Notes: a model not told the origin generated them from the letters alone. A stretch of 64,000 nt of DNA from Candidatus Saccharimonadota bacterium (GCA_013289705.1 JABCZM010000002.1:78848-142847), one strand, 5' to 3'; numbered from the stretch's first letter, positions 1 through 8,814 are shown. Numbers and translations: made by a program.

Positions 1-73
1 ACAGCAAGTCTTCGAGATATTTCTTACCGTAGGCAATCGCCTCTTCCATGGAATCGTTCAACGCGTCACTCAT
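1..73 (-). CDS. jag: Jag/KhpB-like RNA-binding protein, N-terminal fragment
   Basis: Only the first 24 codons lie in the window (MSDALNDSMEEAIAYGKKYL and four more residues); the rest runs off the left edge. Its ATG overlaps the yidC stop as ATGA, so the two are translationally coupled. In many bacteria the gene immediately after yidC in the rpmH-rnpA-yidC order encodes Jag (KhpB/EloR), a KH-R3H RNA-binding protein. The call rests on this position and on an acidic N-terminus like that of the Jag-N domain; no KH or R3H motif is visible here. Confidence 0.6.
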   Translation of the reverse strand, partial: MSDALNDSMEEAIAYGKKYLEDLL

Positions 74-1035
74 CGTTTTTTCCTCTTCTTGTGCTTGGCG
101 GCTGACGATTTTGAGGGTTTTGGAGCTTTTTTGGCCCCTGATGTCTTTAGTGTTTCGGCGGCTGCTTCAACAATTTCTGCTTCGGGGATGACATTCGGGT
201 CTTTAGTAGGCTTGTCGGCCATCGCTTCCATTTCCGATTCGTCCTCACGCAACACAATCGCTTGCTGAATAAAGGCCACCAAACCACCGACAAACCAGTA
301 CAAACCAAGCGCCGATGCGAAGTTCACGGTACCAAGGAAAATAACTACGGGGAACAAGAAGCGCGTGCTGCGACCAACCGCGGCGTTAACTTCGTTTTGG
401 TCTGTCTGATTGCCATCACCGGCGCCTTTAAGGATTTCGCGTAGTGACTTTGAATCTTTGCTGGTCGGCAGGAGCTGTTTACTCTGATAATACTGCGTAA
501 TAGCACTACCAAGTACGATGATCATCGCCGGCCAGTACACACCCATCTTGCCCAAGGCACTGCGGCTTAGATCAACAAAGCCAAACAACGTATTGTCAAA
601 AAGGTGGATATTATGTGCCAATTCCTTCATCCAAGGCAAATGCTGCATTGCCGGATAGGCAAAGGTGACCAGCTCGTGCGGATCTTTGATGACCTTGCGC
701 AAGCCACTAAAGAGGCCAATCAGCACAATAAACTGAATAATAAGCATCGGGAACGCGCCGTAAGCGTTAAAGCCACGCTCTTTGTACAGCTCCATAGTCA
801 TGGTCATCTCTTTTTGACGATCACCCTTGGTTTGTTGCTTGATCTTTTTAACTTCGGGTTGTAGCTTGCGCATCGTTTTGGTGTGATGCAACTGTCGTTT
901 GACGAGCGGCCACATAAGTAAACGGATCAGGACGGTGAAAATAATCAACGCCAAACCAAAATTATGACCCGGCAAAATGCCGTAAATTAAGACTAGTAGG
1001 TTAAAAATTGGCTGGACGACAAAAGTAGTAAACAT
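70..1035 (-). CDS. yidC: YidC/Oxa1-family membrane protein insertase
   Basis: 321 residues. Inserts and folds inner-membrane proteins, alone or with Sec. The protein starts with a hydrophobic segment (about residues 5-28) and a basic cytoplasmic loop, and has further hydrophobic stretches near residues 95-112, 168-185 and 228-260. The conserved central arginine expected in YidC transmembrane helix 1 can be placed at RLLMWPL. There is no large periplasmic domain, so it is the short Gram-positive type. The C-terminus is a Lys/Ala-rich tail ending in KHKKRKKR, typical of ribosome-contacting YidC tails. It lies between rnpA and jag in the classic origin-proximal order. No lipobox cysteine is seen at the N-terminus. 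Confidence 0.93.
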   Translation of the reverse strand: MFTTFVVQPIFNLLVLIYGILPGHNFGLALIIFTVLIRLLMWPLVKRQLHHTKTMRKLQPEVKKIKQQTKGDRQKEMTMTMELYKERGFNAYGAFPMLIIQFIVLIGLFSGLRKVIKDPHELVTFAYPAMQHLPWMKELAHNIHLFDNTLFGFVDLSRSALGKMGVYWPAMIIVLGSAITQYYQSKQLLPTSKDSKSLREILKGAGDGNQTDQNEVNAAVGRSTRFLFPVVIFLGTVNFASALGLYWFVGGLVAFIQQAIVLREDESEMEAMADKPTKDPNVIPEAEIVEAAAETLKTSGAKKAPKPSKSSAAKHKKRKKR

Positions 1036-1046
1036 AAATTTATATC

Positions 1047-1436
1047 TTATTCCTCGGTTTTTACTATAGCATGGGCTCGCTGGTTTTTGGGATCATATGC
1101 ACCGGCACGCGTAAGCTGTTCGAGCACGATGCGCTCCAATTTAGGCAACTCAAGGTCTTTAAATTGGGCGTGAAACACCGTAAATATTAAATCGTAGGGC
1201 ACTTTGATGCCCGTATCATGCAAGCGAACAACCTCGTATATCCGGCGACGAATACGGTTACGCACAACCGCCGACTTATCAACCTTACGACTAACCACCA
1301 CCGCAACGCGATAGGTTTGACGACGTTGATTCAGCGCGTATTTCAGCGACAGCTGGGCACCACGAACCGTCTGGCCATGCCGATAGGCATAGCTCAAAGA
1401 ATTTAAACCATGAAAACGGTGCTGACTCGCAAGCAT
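1047..1436 (-). CDS. rnpA: Ribonuclease P protein component
   Basis: 129 residues, near the family norm of about 115-125. Protein subunit of RNase P, which trims the 5' leader of pre-tRNAs with the catalytic RNA. The family signature is clear: VVSRKVDKSAVVRNRIRRRI (residues about 48-67), the RNR motif that contacts RNase P RNA. A GGAGGG ribosome site precedes the ATG. It lies between rpmH and yidC on the minus strand, the usual order, and is probably cotranscribed with both. The RNA subunit gene (rnpB) was not found in this window. Confidence 0.95.
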   Translation of the reverse strand: MLASQHRFHGLNSLSYAYRHGQTVRGAQLSLKYALNQRRQTYRVAVVVSRKVDKSAVVRNRIRRRIYEVVRLHDTGIKVPYDLIFTVFHAQFKDLELPKLERIVLEQLTRAGAYDPKNQRAHAIVKTEE

Positions 1437-1500
1437 GGTTGTTCGGCCCTCCTAGAAATTAGGATTAACAATTACGACGCAGGTGGACTATCGGGCGAAA

Positions 1501-1638
1501 CTAAGCTGTAAGTTTCGCACGGCCTTTGTTGCGACGGCGCTGCAACACGTTGCGTCCAGCTTTGGTGGCCATACGCTTCAAAAAGCCGTGTTCGTTTGCG
1601 CGGTGGCGCTTCTTGGGTTGGAATGTTCGCTTTGGCAT
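1501..1638 (-). CDS. rpmH: 50S ribosomal protein L34
   Basis: 45 residues beginning [20 protein letters not shown] and ending in the basic [10 protein letters not shown]. This is the full length of bacterial L34, a small basic protein of the large ribosomal subunit. It is the first gene of the minus-strand rpmH-rnpA-yidC-jag unit that points away from dnaA. The start is fixed by the family N-terminus. Confidence 0.97.
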   Translation of the reverse strand: MPKRTFQPKKRHRANEHGFLKRMATKAGRNVLQRRRNKGRAKLTA

Positions 1639-1670
1639 ATTGGTCCTTATTGTATATTACGAGGCACCCT

Positions 1671-1750
1671 AGTTCCAACACATTTTGCCCCAAGACCTGC
1701 GCTCCGCTTCGGTGCTCTGTCTTGAACCAAACTGCACTAAAACTGGAAAG
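1671..1750. repeat. Dispersed hairpin repeat, short variant (copy 1)
   Basis: The stretch begins with CACATTTTGCCCC and ends with GAACCAAACTGCAC, both close to the ends of the longer copies at 29742, 32567 and 38360. It lacks the inner GTAC-loop-GTAC hairpin of those copies. Outer arms here pair only weakly (TTCCA against TGGAA). It lies between rpmH and the candidate origin. Confidence 0.6.
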
Positions 1751-1965
1751 CCCTACTCATTAAATTGCATTTTTGGGTCAATTTAACAATGTTTAGTCCA
1801 CTAATTCTACCAACTTTTCCACTTATCGGCAAGTATTTTCCACAGTTTCCCAGATTGAATGTCTGGCTGTGTACAAATCTACCCCAGTTTGGCATATTTA
1901 ATCTAAATTTCATGGGTCGTTTGTAATGACTTGTGGAAAAGTCTGTACTTTCTCTGCTATATTGA
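1742..1965. other. Candidate origin segment upstream of dnaA with DnaA-box-like sites
   Basis: AT-rich gene-free stretch between rpmH and dnaA. It contains TTTTCCACT at 1815-1823, TTTTCCACA at 1836-1844, TTGTACACA on the minus strand at 1868-1876 and TTTTCCACA on the minus strand at 1932-1940. All are one or two changes from the DnaA box TTATCCACA. The last one overlaps the region just before the dnaA -10 box, which would allow autorepression. Position next to rpmH/dnaA/dnaN is the usual bacterial oriC site. A GC-skew calculation would be needed to choose between this and 3394-3662. Confidence 0.55.
1955..1963 (+). promoter_or_regulatory. Extended -10 promoter of dnaA
   Basis: TGCTATATT is an extended -10 element (TGN followed by TATATT). 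Transcription would start near 1969-1970, after the first in-frame ATG at 1966, which argues for the ATG at 2008 as the true dnaA start. A DnaA-box-like site at 1932-1940 sits where RNA polymerase would contact the upstream promoter. Confidence 0.5.
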
Positions 1966-2007
1966 ATGGAGACAAACGAGCGAACAAGAGGGTTAAAAGG
2001 TCAAAGT

Positions 2008-3393
2008 ATGCAAGAGAGCGGTTTATGGCAGGCGGTTTTAGGCGAGATTGAACTATCAATATCTCGCGGTAACTTCGTGACATGGTTCAAAAACACCACT
2101 CTGGCAAGCTACGACAACCAAACCGCAGTCATTACCGTAAAAAATATCTTTGTTAAACAGCAGTTAGAAAAAAAGTATGGCGAGTTAATCAGTGAAACGC
2201 TCAAGAAAAACGGTATTAACCCCGTGCAGATCAATTATAAGATTGCCTCCGGCTCCAGTGTGAGTCGACCAGAAAACGACGAACCAGTGCTTGTTACTCA
2301 ATCTAGCGATCCCGGTCGTCGCTCCAGCAGCACGGGCACCATAGCCAAAACACCGAGCGCCCTGTCACACTCTTACCGTCAGGGTTTAAACGAACGCTAC
2401 ACCTTCGAAAACTTCATTGTGGGTTCGGGTAACGAGCTAGCTTTTGCCGCTTGCCAGTCAATTGCTGCTAATCCTGGCCACAAATACAACCCACTATTGT
2501 TATATGGCGGCGTCGGTATTGGCAAAACCCACCTTATTCAGGCTGTCGGCAACGCCATACTCCTCAATAACCCTGATGCTCGCATACTCTACATATCTTC
2601 GGAGCAGTTCGTCCAAGAGCTGGTTGATGCGATTCGCTTCAAAAAAACCGCCGACTTTGCCAGCTATTACCGAACAACCGATGTCTTAATTGTTGACGAT
2701 GTGCAGTTTATTGCTGGCAAAGAAAAAATGCAGGAAGAATTTTTCCATACCTTTAACGCACTACACCAAGCCAACAAGCAGATTATTTTAACAAGCGATC
2801 GGCCACCCCGCGACATTACGACACTCGAAGACCGTTTGCGTAGCCGTTTTGCCTGGGGCATGAGCATTGATATGCAAATCCCCGACTTCGAGACTCGCTG
2901 CGCCATCGTACAAACAAAAGCACACACCCAGGATATGGAGCTGCCAAACGACGTCGTCGAATATTTAGCGAACAATATTCAAACGAATATCCGCGAACTA
3001 GAAGGCGCCTTAAATCAGCTACTGGCATTCTGTGAAATGCGAGCCCTGGAGCCAAACATCGGCATTGCCACTAGCCTGCTCGGCATCGCCAAGACTCGGC
3101 CAAAGCACTTGAGCGCTAAACAAATCATCGAGCGTACGGCACGCCATTTTCAGATTCCCCTAGAAGACATACTTGGCCCAAAACGCGATAAAGACATTGT
3201 GGTGCCTCGGCAGATTGCCATGTACATGCTACGAAGCGAGCTACACCTCAGCTTTCCAAAAATCGCGCGTGAACTAGGTCGCAAAGACCACACTACCGCC
3301 ATTCATTCGGTCGAAAAAATCGAAAAAGAATCACGACTCGACGGCGATATTCGTGCAGCCATTACCGAAATCAAGGAGCGATTATATGCGTAG
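2008..3393 (+). CDS. dnaA: Chromosomal replication initiator DnaA
   Basis: 461 residues. Binds DnaA boxes at the origin, unwinds DNA and loads the helicase. Domain I begins MQESGLWQAVLGEIELSISR with the family WF motif nearby; domain III carries Walker A GGVGIGKTHL and Walker B LIVDDVQF; domain IV has the DnaA signature GRKDHTTAIHSVEKI. An in-frame ATG at 1966 would add 14 residues, but the extended -10 box at 1955-1963 puts the transcript start after it, and AAAAGG precedes the ATG at 2008, so 2008 is preferred. It is followed by dnaN and recF on the same strand. Confidence 0.97.
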   Translation: MQESGLWQAVLGEIELSISRGNFVTWFKNTTLASYDNQTAVITVKNIFVKQQLEKKYGELISETLKKNGINPVQINYKIASGSSVSRPENDEPVLVTQSSDPGRRSSSTGTIAKTPSALSHSYRQGLNERYTFENFIVGSGNELAFAACQSIAANPGHKYNPLLLYGGVGIGKTHLIQAVGNAILLNNPDARILYISSEQFVQELVDAIRFKKTADFASYYRTTDVLIVDDVQFIAGKEKMQEEFFHTFNALHQANKQIILTSDRPPRDITTLEDRLRSRFAWGMSIDMQIPDFETRCAIVQTKAHTQDMELPNDVVEYLANNIQTNIRELEGALNQLLAFCEMRALEPNIGIATSLLGIAKTRPKHLSAKQIIERTARHFQIPLEDILGPKRDKDIVVPRQIAMYMLRSELHLSFPKIARELGRKDHTTAIHSVEKIEKESRLDGDIRAAITEIKERLYA

Positions 3394-3662
3394 CTTTTTG
3401 GTCCGTGGAAACATTGGGGAAAACCAGCGTGCTCATAGTGCACAAACTAGTGTCTTATCCCCCACACTGCGATCCAATAATCGGGCATGGTGCATAAGTA
3501 CCGCTTTTCATGCACCGGTTCTACCCGCCTCATCCTCCACTTTTCCCACTATGCGTTACTCATTTCTATCTCTGTTAGTGGACCAGATTTCCCCACTATC
3601 CACAGGACCAATAGAGACCACAAAAAATGTATACATAAATTATTACTAATAGGAGCGAACGC
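3394..3662. other. dnaA-dnaN intergenic region with DnaA-box-like cluster
   Basis: 269 bases without a convincing gene. On the plus strand it has TTTTCCCAC near 3541, TTTCCCCAC near 3589-3597 and CTATCCACA at 3596-3604, the last being one base from the DnaA consensus. On the minus strand TTTTCCCCA lies near 3415-3423. The last ~40 bases are AT-rich and lead into the dnaN ribosome site AGGAG. This is a second candidate for oriC, or one half of a bipartite origin. Confidence 0.5.
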
Positions 3663-4754
3663 ATGAAGCTACAAGTCACTCAAGAAAATCTTAATCGAGC
3701 ACTCGGCACCGTGGCACGTGTTGCAAACAGTCGGGGTACCTTACCAATTTTGTCTAATGTACTCATCAAAACCAGTAATAATCGATTGAGCTTAGCGGCC
3801 ACCAACTTGGATATTGCTATCTCGCACTACATTGGTGCAAAAGTAGCCCAAGAAGGTGCCATCACCGTCCCTGCTCGCCTGATGCAGGACTTTATTAATA
3901 GCTTGCCAAGTGGCGTGATTGATTTGGAACTTGATGACTCAAAACTCAAGATTAGTACCGATCAATACCAGTCGACAATCAACGGTATTATGGCTGACGA
4001 CTTCCCTGTTATGCCGGCAATTTCGGAGGGTAAAACTTGGAGTGTCGACGGTTCGTTATTGAAAAAAGGCCTGCAACAGGTAGTGTTTGCTGCTTCATCT
4101 GATGAGTCTCGCCCTGTCTTAACTGGTGTGCTAATCCATAGTTCCGATGGCAAATTGTACCTGGCTGCAACCGATAGCTATCGCCTGGCGGAAAAAGAAA
4201 TCGGTGCCAGCAAGGACGACGTACGCATGTTGGTGCCAGCCACGGCTATGCACGATCTACTCCGCATTTTGGGTGATGCTGACGAAACTGTACATGTAAC
4301 ACACGACGATCAACAGGTGTTGTTTAAAGTAGGTGATGTTGAATTAGTCGCTCGCTTGCTTGAGGGTAAGTACCCCGATTATCGAAAACTTATCCCAAGC
4401 TCTTTTGCGGTACGGGCGGCACTGAAGCGGTCAGAGTTATTGAATGTCACAAAAGTATCAAGTTTGTTTGCCCGCGAAAGTGCCGGCAGTGTCACGCTAA
4501 AGGTTGATGAAAAAGACCAAACCTTGAGTATTCGATCGATCGCCTCACAGCTTGGCGAAAACACGGCTAGTGCCGCTGGTACAATTACTGGCGAAGGCGA
4601 AATCACGCTTAATTCTCGCTACTTGCTCGATGCTTTGCAGGCGCTATCGGGCGATGAAGTGTCGTTTGGTTTTAATGGTAAGCTCGAAGCAACTTGCCTG
4701 CGCGACATAAAAACCAGCGACTATACGCACATCATTATGCCACTGAAGAGTTAA
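3663..4754 (+). CDS. dnaN: DNA polymerase III beta subunit (sliding clamp)
   Basis: 363 residues, the normal clamp length (three repeated domains of about 120 residues). The ring tethers the replicative polymerase to DNA. N-terminal MKLQVTQENLNRALGTVARV, the internal LPILSNVLI and DSYRLAEKEI motifs and the C-terminal YTHIIMPLKS are typical of the family. AGGAG lies 8 bases before the ATG. It sits between dnaA and recF, and the upstream gap holds DnaA-box-like sites. Confidence 0.97.
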   Translation: MKLQVTQENLNRALGTVARVANSRGTLPILSNVLIKTSNNRLSLAATNLDIAISHYIGAKVAQEGAITVPARLMQDFINSLPSGVIDLELDDSKLKISTDQYQSTINGIMADDFPVMPAISEGKTWSVDGSLLKKGLQQVVFAASSDESRPVLTGVLIHSSDGKLYLAATDSYRLAEKEIGASKDDVRMLVPATAMHDLLRILGDADETVHVTHDDQQVLFKVGDVELVARLLEGKYPDYRKLIPSSFAVRAALKRSELLNVTKVSSLFARESAGSVTLKVDEKDQTLSIRSIASQLGENTASAAGTITGEGEITLNSRYLLDALQALSGDEVSFGFNGKLEATCLRDIKTSDYTHIIMPLKS

Positions 4755-4815
4755 TGAGAAAAACCGGCTACTCTTTTCTCTTTCGCTCAGTCATCAAACG
4801 CTATAAAGTTTAGAT

Positions 4816-5871
4816 ATGATTTCTGATATTCGGTTGCAGCAATTTCGTTCGTATATGGATGAAACATTTGAATGCAGTCCGTCAGTTAATATTATTGTTG
4901 GGCCGAATGCTAGCGGTAAAACAAACTTGCTTGAGGCCATACTAGTTGTTGCGAGGGGGTCTTCGTATCGGGCCAGAGACCAGGAGTTGGTTGCCTTCGA
5001 AAAACCTTGGGCACGACTAGATGCGCATGTTGGCAATGATCTGCGGACGGTCAAGATTGTGAGTGAACCCCAACCCGCCAAGACATACGAGTTTGATGGA
5101 AAAGTCTACAAGCGGCTCACTCAGCAACACACCCTCCCTGTCGTACTATTTGAACCAAATCACCTAACATTACTGAGCGGTTCACCCGATCAGCGCCGCA
5201 ACTACCTAGATGATCTATTAGAACAAACAATCCCTAATCACGCGGCTATGCGCCGCAACTATCGCCGCGTGTTAGCACAGCGCAATGCGTTACTCAAACG
5301 GGCACGTAAGCCAAGTAACGAAGAACTGTTCCCGTGGAATCTGCGCCTGAGTGAGCTAGGGGCTCTACTAGCACGTCGTCGGGCCGAACTCGCTGCAACC
5401 ATTGATAGCTTGGTTGGTGACCACTACCGGGCTTTGGCGAAGGCTACGACGAAAACAAGGCTCGAATACGGTGCACAGTTTCCACTGGAATCGTATGAAT
5501 CACGACTGTTAGAAAAGCTAGAATCGAGCCTGGCTGTCGATGTGATGCGCGGCTTTACGTCGGCTGGGCCGCACCGTGAAGATTTTACCGTGTTGTTTGA
5601 TGGTCATATTGCCGAAGAAACTGCGTCACGTGGCGAGACACGCACGTTCGTATTGGCGCTTAAAATTATTGAACTAGAAATCCTCAAACAGGCGCGTGAT
5701 ATGCCACCACTTTTGTTGCTCGACGACGTGTTTAGCGAACTAGATGGCGCCCGTCGCCATGCGCTGACCGATCAGCTGAAGTTGTATCAGACATTCATCA
5801 CAACTACCGATGCGGATATTGTGCTTAAGAACTTTATGGCTAAGGCGCAGATTATCCCGATAACTGGCTAA
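4816..5871 (+). CDS. recF: DNA replication and repair protein RecF
   Basis: 351 residues. An SMC-like ATPase that loads RecA at gaps with RecO and RecR. Walker A is GPNASGKTNLLEAI (residues about 29-42), the ABC-type signature region is SAGPHREDF, and Walker B is PPLLLLDDVFSELD. The ATG is 8 bases after TATAAA (4802-4807), so the gene may have its own near-leaderless promoter besides read-through from dnaN. The last four bases overlap the end of the convergent PIN pseudogene. Confidence 0.95.
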   Translation: MISDIRLQQFRSYMDETFECSPSVNIIVGPNASGKTNLLEAILVVARGSSYRARDQELVAFEKPWARLDAHVGNDLRTVKIVSEPQPAKTYEFDGKVYKRLTQQHTLPVVLFEPNHLTLLSGSPDQRRNYLDDLLEQTIPNHAAMRRNYRRVLAQRNALLKRARKPSNEELFPWNLRLSELGALLARRRAELAATIDSLVGDHYRALAKATTKTRLEYGAQFPLESYESRLLEKLESSLAVDVMRGFTSAGPHREDFTVLFDGHIAEETASRGETRTFVLALKIIELEILKQARDMPPLLLLDDVFSELDGARRHALTDQLKLYQTFITTTDADIVLKNFMAKAQIIPITG

Positions 5872-6299
5872 GAGGGGAGTTTGTAACTGTTCTTCTTGAA
5901 TGTTGCGTCAAACCCAAAAATGTATGTAGTTTGTTGCTCGTCGGCATGAGCCATGACCAGGCAATCGATAAATGATGGCCCGCCAGGTGCGCTATGTATT
6001 TTTTCGAGTCCAGCCTGTAGGATCTGTGGTTGGCTGGGGACGAACGTGAATTCTTGGCGGCTGTAACGTTGCATAAGTGTGTTGCCGACAATCTCTGCCG
6101 TATCTTTGCTAATTAGCTTACCCAGAGCGTTTAATGACTCCGCCAGAACCTCATATGGGAGCAAGAGACTCCAGTTGTTGGCAATAAGTAGTCTGGTGAT
6201 TTTGACGGCTTCGGCATGCAAGGTATTGTCGGGTCAGACTAGCTATATAAGGCCGCTCGAGTCCCGTATCGCAACCTTAGGGGTTTCAGTTTTTGCCAT
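5868..6299 (-). pseudogene. PIN-domain toxin gene with two in-frame stops
   Basis: Read from the ATG at 6299, the frame gives MAKTETPKVAIRDSSGLI, a TAG stop, LV, a TGA stop, and PDNTLHAEAVKI, then runs open to 5868. The pattern matches a PIN domain start (DSSGLIS-LVS-PDDTLHAEAV), so both stops fall where serine is expected. The remaining 118 codons keep the PIN acidic positions E (AESLNALG), D (SFIDCLVMAH) and D (GFDATF). A TTG at 6221 could still start a product lacking the first catalytic Asp, which would be inactive. It overlaps the end of the downstream-lying vapC-like gene by 14 bases. Confidence 0.7.
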
Positions 6300-6804
6300 C
6301 GCCGTACAAATAATTATCGAGATTACTGGCTAAATCACTTGGCCCACCCCTGATGCCAAGGTTTGCCAAGGTCGTTAATCCCTCATTGGCCTGACTAGTG
6401 TTGGCTTCTTGGATGGGCAATGAATTCAGGGTTAGGCCCTTAATCCCCGAAAAGTCCTTGTTGTTCGCCGTAAGTAAGGTGCCGCCACTTAGAATTGTGG
6501 TAGCGGCGATTGCCGCATCGGCTAGCCCGATGGGATTGTCGAGACTTCTGGCGATTTCGCCCGCTAATTTCGCGACTTCATAGTTATAGGGTAATATGCG
6601 AAGCGGGCTGATAGTTGCTAGTAGGTGTTGCTCCTTTTGGGTGTCTTGTGTACTACGGCCGGCATAGAGCTCCTGAATGGTTAGTATAGATATCGCTAGT
6701 GTTTCTTTCTGGTGTTGCTGTACGGCTCTGGTGAGCAACGACGAGGCCTGCTTGTTTTCGAGCCGGAGGTGGTCGATGATTACATTAGTGTCTAGTACTA
6801 CCAT
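6286..6804 (-). CDS. VapC-like PIN-domain ribonuclease toxin
   Basis: 172 residues, longer than the usual ~130. PIN ribonucleases cut RNA using four acidic residues that bind Mg2+. Here they are D5 (VVLDTNVIIDHL), E45 (ILTIQELYAG), D97 (LADAAIAATT) and D117 (TANNKDFSGI). About 40 extra residues follow the PIN fold. It overlaps the antitoxin gene by 7 bases, so toxin translation probably depends on the antitoxin. Together they form a type II VapBC-type module. Confidence 0.85.
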   Translation of the reverse strand: MVVLDTNVIIDHLRLENKQASSLLTRAVQQHQKETLAISILTIQELYAGRSTQDTQKEQHLLATISPLRILPYNYEVAKLAGEIARSLDNPIGLADAAIAATTILSGGTLLTANNKDFSGIKGLTLNSLPIQEANTSQANEGLTTLANLGIRGGPSDLASNLDNYLYGDGKN

Positions 6805-7106
6805 GCGTCTTTTCTCGCTTTAGCAGCCTTTAGCTCGATGTCTGACTGTATTTTTTCTTGTTTTTTTTCGTCCTTGGAGCCCTGGCCATTAGCCCAAGTT
6901 CCTTTTGTTGTTTCCAGGAGTTGCAAGTATGAACTCTCACCTTCCGTCTTGGTGATGAAGTCATCAATTGGGTAAATGTAGATACCGTTACCAGTTAGTC
7001 GGATGTTCAATATGACGTTGGCATCGATGCCCAAAGACTTACGCATCGCCTGGGGTATAACAATTTGCCCTTTTTCATTGGTGCGAGTGAAAGTTCCTAA
7101 TTTCAT
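6798..7106 (-). CDS. AbrB/SpoVT-family antitoxin (VapB-type)
   Basis: 102 residues. The N-terminal 50 residues are a swapped-hairpin AbrB DNA-binding domain: FTRTNEKGQIVIPQAMRKSL followed by GIDANVILNI. The C-terminal half is charged and would wrap and inhibit the PIN toxin. First gene of a two-gene operon with the PIN toxin; such antitoxins usually repress their own promoter. The start is supported by a -35/-10 pair ending 9 bases before the ATG. Confidence 0.85.
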   Translation of the reverse strand: MKLGTFTRTNEKGQIVIPQAMRKSLGIDANVILNIRLTGNGIYIYPIDDFITKTEGESSYLQLLETTKGTWANGQGSKDEKKQEKIQSDIELKAAKARKDAW

Positions 7107-7115
7107 ACTAATACT

Positions 7116-7145
7116 ATTTTATTACTTCTGATACCTAACTGTCAA
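7116..7145 (-). promoter_or_regulatory. Promoter of the vapB-vapC operon
   Basis: On the minus strand TTGACA (7145-7140) is followed after 18 bases by TAAAAT (7121-7116). The -10 box ends 9 bases before the antitoxin ATG and there is no Shine-Dalgarno sequence between, so the mRNA probably has almost no leader. Confidence 0.6.
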
Positions 7146-7326
7146 TTCTGCTTTCGTAAAGGCTTAGGTGTACCTACTATTGGGTAAGGAACGTCCCTAA
7201 TAAGCAAGCTCGACATAAGAATTCTGATCCGTTGATTTTTAAGCCTCAAGGCAAAGTCTAAACAGTCTTCACCTTTGTTGAGCGAACAAAATACGATCCT
7301 TATATCGAGTTCAGGTTAAGTAAGAG

Positions 7327-8814
7327 TTAGTAAGTTGCTTGAATAGTGAACGAGCTTGGATCGATGCCATCTGCCGTGAGCTGTTGCTTGAATGTGTTTA
7401 CTGCGTCCGCATCGGTTGGATTAATCCCACCTGGCGGATACACTAGGTTTAATTGAAAGACGGGTTTCGTAATATTTATGTAAACCACGGTGTTAACAGC
7501 TGGGTTGTTGGCCAGGCTATTTGTTAGAAAGCTAGCTAATTTTTTGGTCGTCGATGTATCAAGGGATGGTTTCTGGCTTATTTTATATGCGTTGCCATTA
7601 CCTTTTGAGTCGAGTGTCGTATATATGACCGACCCGTCCTTCTGTAGGGCGATCGATGCGGGTGGTGTCTGTAAGTCGATTGCGAGGGCACTGGAAGAAT
7701 CGGTTGTGATGTCATACTGCCATAGGTTGTTCCCAGACGCGTACAGGAAAGTTGTGTTTGAATTCCAAACGGGACTAAGTGTGGTTGGTCTTGGTGGGCT
7801 TGCCACCAAGCTTGTCTGAAGGCTAGCATTATTTATGCTATATAGTTTGCTGTCCGCTTGTTGACGATACTTTGCTACTAACTGTTTGCCGTCTGGACTG
7901 ATCGATGCATCAACAAGCACGTCGCCTAATTGAAACGATTTTTTACTTTGTACGTCAGCCAAAACTGGATATACCAGGTATTTTTTGGCGTATGCTGGTT
8001 TTAAATCGGTCGAGCTGTACGGCATGGTTGTGTCAAAGGCTAGGAATCGATTTCCACCGTAGACTAGACGATTAAAGCGTGTTTGTAGGGTGGCGATTTT
8101 GACTGGATCACTATCGACCGAATCGTAATGATAGATTGTTTGATTAACGGACATGACAAAATCGCCATTGCGGGGATTTGAACCAAACAGTATCTGTTCT
8201 TGGTTCAGGTTTGAGGTGTCGATGCCAGTCATGCTAAGCGGCTCTGCATCGGTGCTGTCGCGGAAGTATGGATTACCATCGGCGGTAACAAATAGCTCGT
8301 GATTGTTTGGTAGCGGGCTAATCTGGGTCACTTGATTGGTTCCGGCTTCGTCTGCGGTTGGCAGCAACGGTGTGGTTAATCCATCTGTCGAAGTGCTTGT
8401 GAATACGCCAGCCGCAGCGTCTAGATAGTAAAGAGTATTATTTTCGATGGTTGGTTCTAGAGCTGCAGCATTTGTGACTAGGTCTGACGTGTCTGGTGGG
8501 GTGGGGTTGGTTGGGGCTGTGAATGTCTGGTTGTCTCGAAGACCGAGGTTGTAGTTTTTGGCTATCACTCCACCGTTGGGGGCTGTAACTTCGACGGTAT
8601 AGGTTCCAGGACTTACGCGGAAATGTTGGGCTGTGGAAGATTGGCTGGCAATTATATCGGTGCCACCTTCGTAAATTATGACCTTGCTTACCTGCCCTTC
8701 AATAGAAATAACCGGCCTGAGTACGAACAAATAAACAGCCTCTGCCCCGCCCGCCAATAATCCTGCCACGACAACAAAACCAATCAGGAATGTCTTAAAT
8801 CTTTTCATGTTCAT
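7327..8814 (-). CDS. Membrane-anchored propeller-like protein in the secretion cluster
   Basis: 495 residues. One N-terminal membrane segment (about residues 8-30, FLIGFVVVAGLLAGGAEAV) leaves the rest outside the cell. Residues about 35-90 resemble a PEGA-type beta domain (VEVTAPNGGVIAKNYNLGL). The remainder consists of repeated beta-strand blocks such as SPLPNNHELFVTADGNPYF and SISPDGKQLVAKYR, as in TolB/WD40-like propellers. No catalytic motif is seen. It overlaps the preceding gene by 20 bases and is the last gene of the minus-strand secretion operon; role unknown, perhaps a surface scaffold. Confidence 0.7.
   Translation of the reverse strand: MNMKRFKTFLIGFVVVAGLLAGGAEAVYLFVLRPVISIEGQVSKVIIYEGGTDIIASQSSTAQHFRVSPGTYTVEVTAPNGGVIAKNYNLGLRDNQTFTAPTNPTPPDTSDLVTNAAALEPTIENNTLYYLDAAAGVFTSTSTDGLTTPLLPTADEAGTNQVTQISPLPNNHELFVTADGNPYFRDSTDAEPLSMTGIDTSNLNQEQILFGSNPRNGDFVMSVNQTIYHYDSVDSDPVKIATLQTRFNRLVYGGNRFLAFDTTMPYSSTDLKPAYAKKYLVYPVLADVQSKKSFQLGDVLVDASISPDGKQLVAKYRQQADSKLYSINNASLQTSLVASPPRPTTLSPVWNSNTTFLYASGNNLWQYDITTDSSSALAIDLQTPPASIALQKDGSVIYTTLDSKGNGNAYKISQKPSLDTSTTKKLASFLTNSLANNPAVNTVVYINITKPVFQLNLVYPPGGINPTDADAVNTFKQQLTADGIDPSSFTIQATY

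Noticed and set aside
2444-3055. Open frames on both strands inside dnaA
   Set aside because: They are shadows of dnaA with no ribosome site, promoter or family match.
7146-7326. Gap between vapB and the propeller gene
   Set aside because: Checked for tRNA, terminators and small frames; no stem with T-run and no supported gene found.
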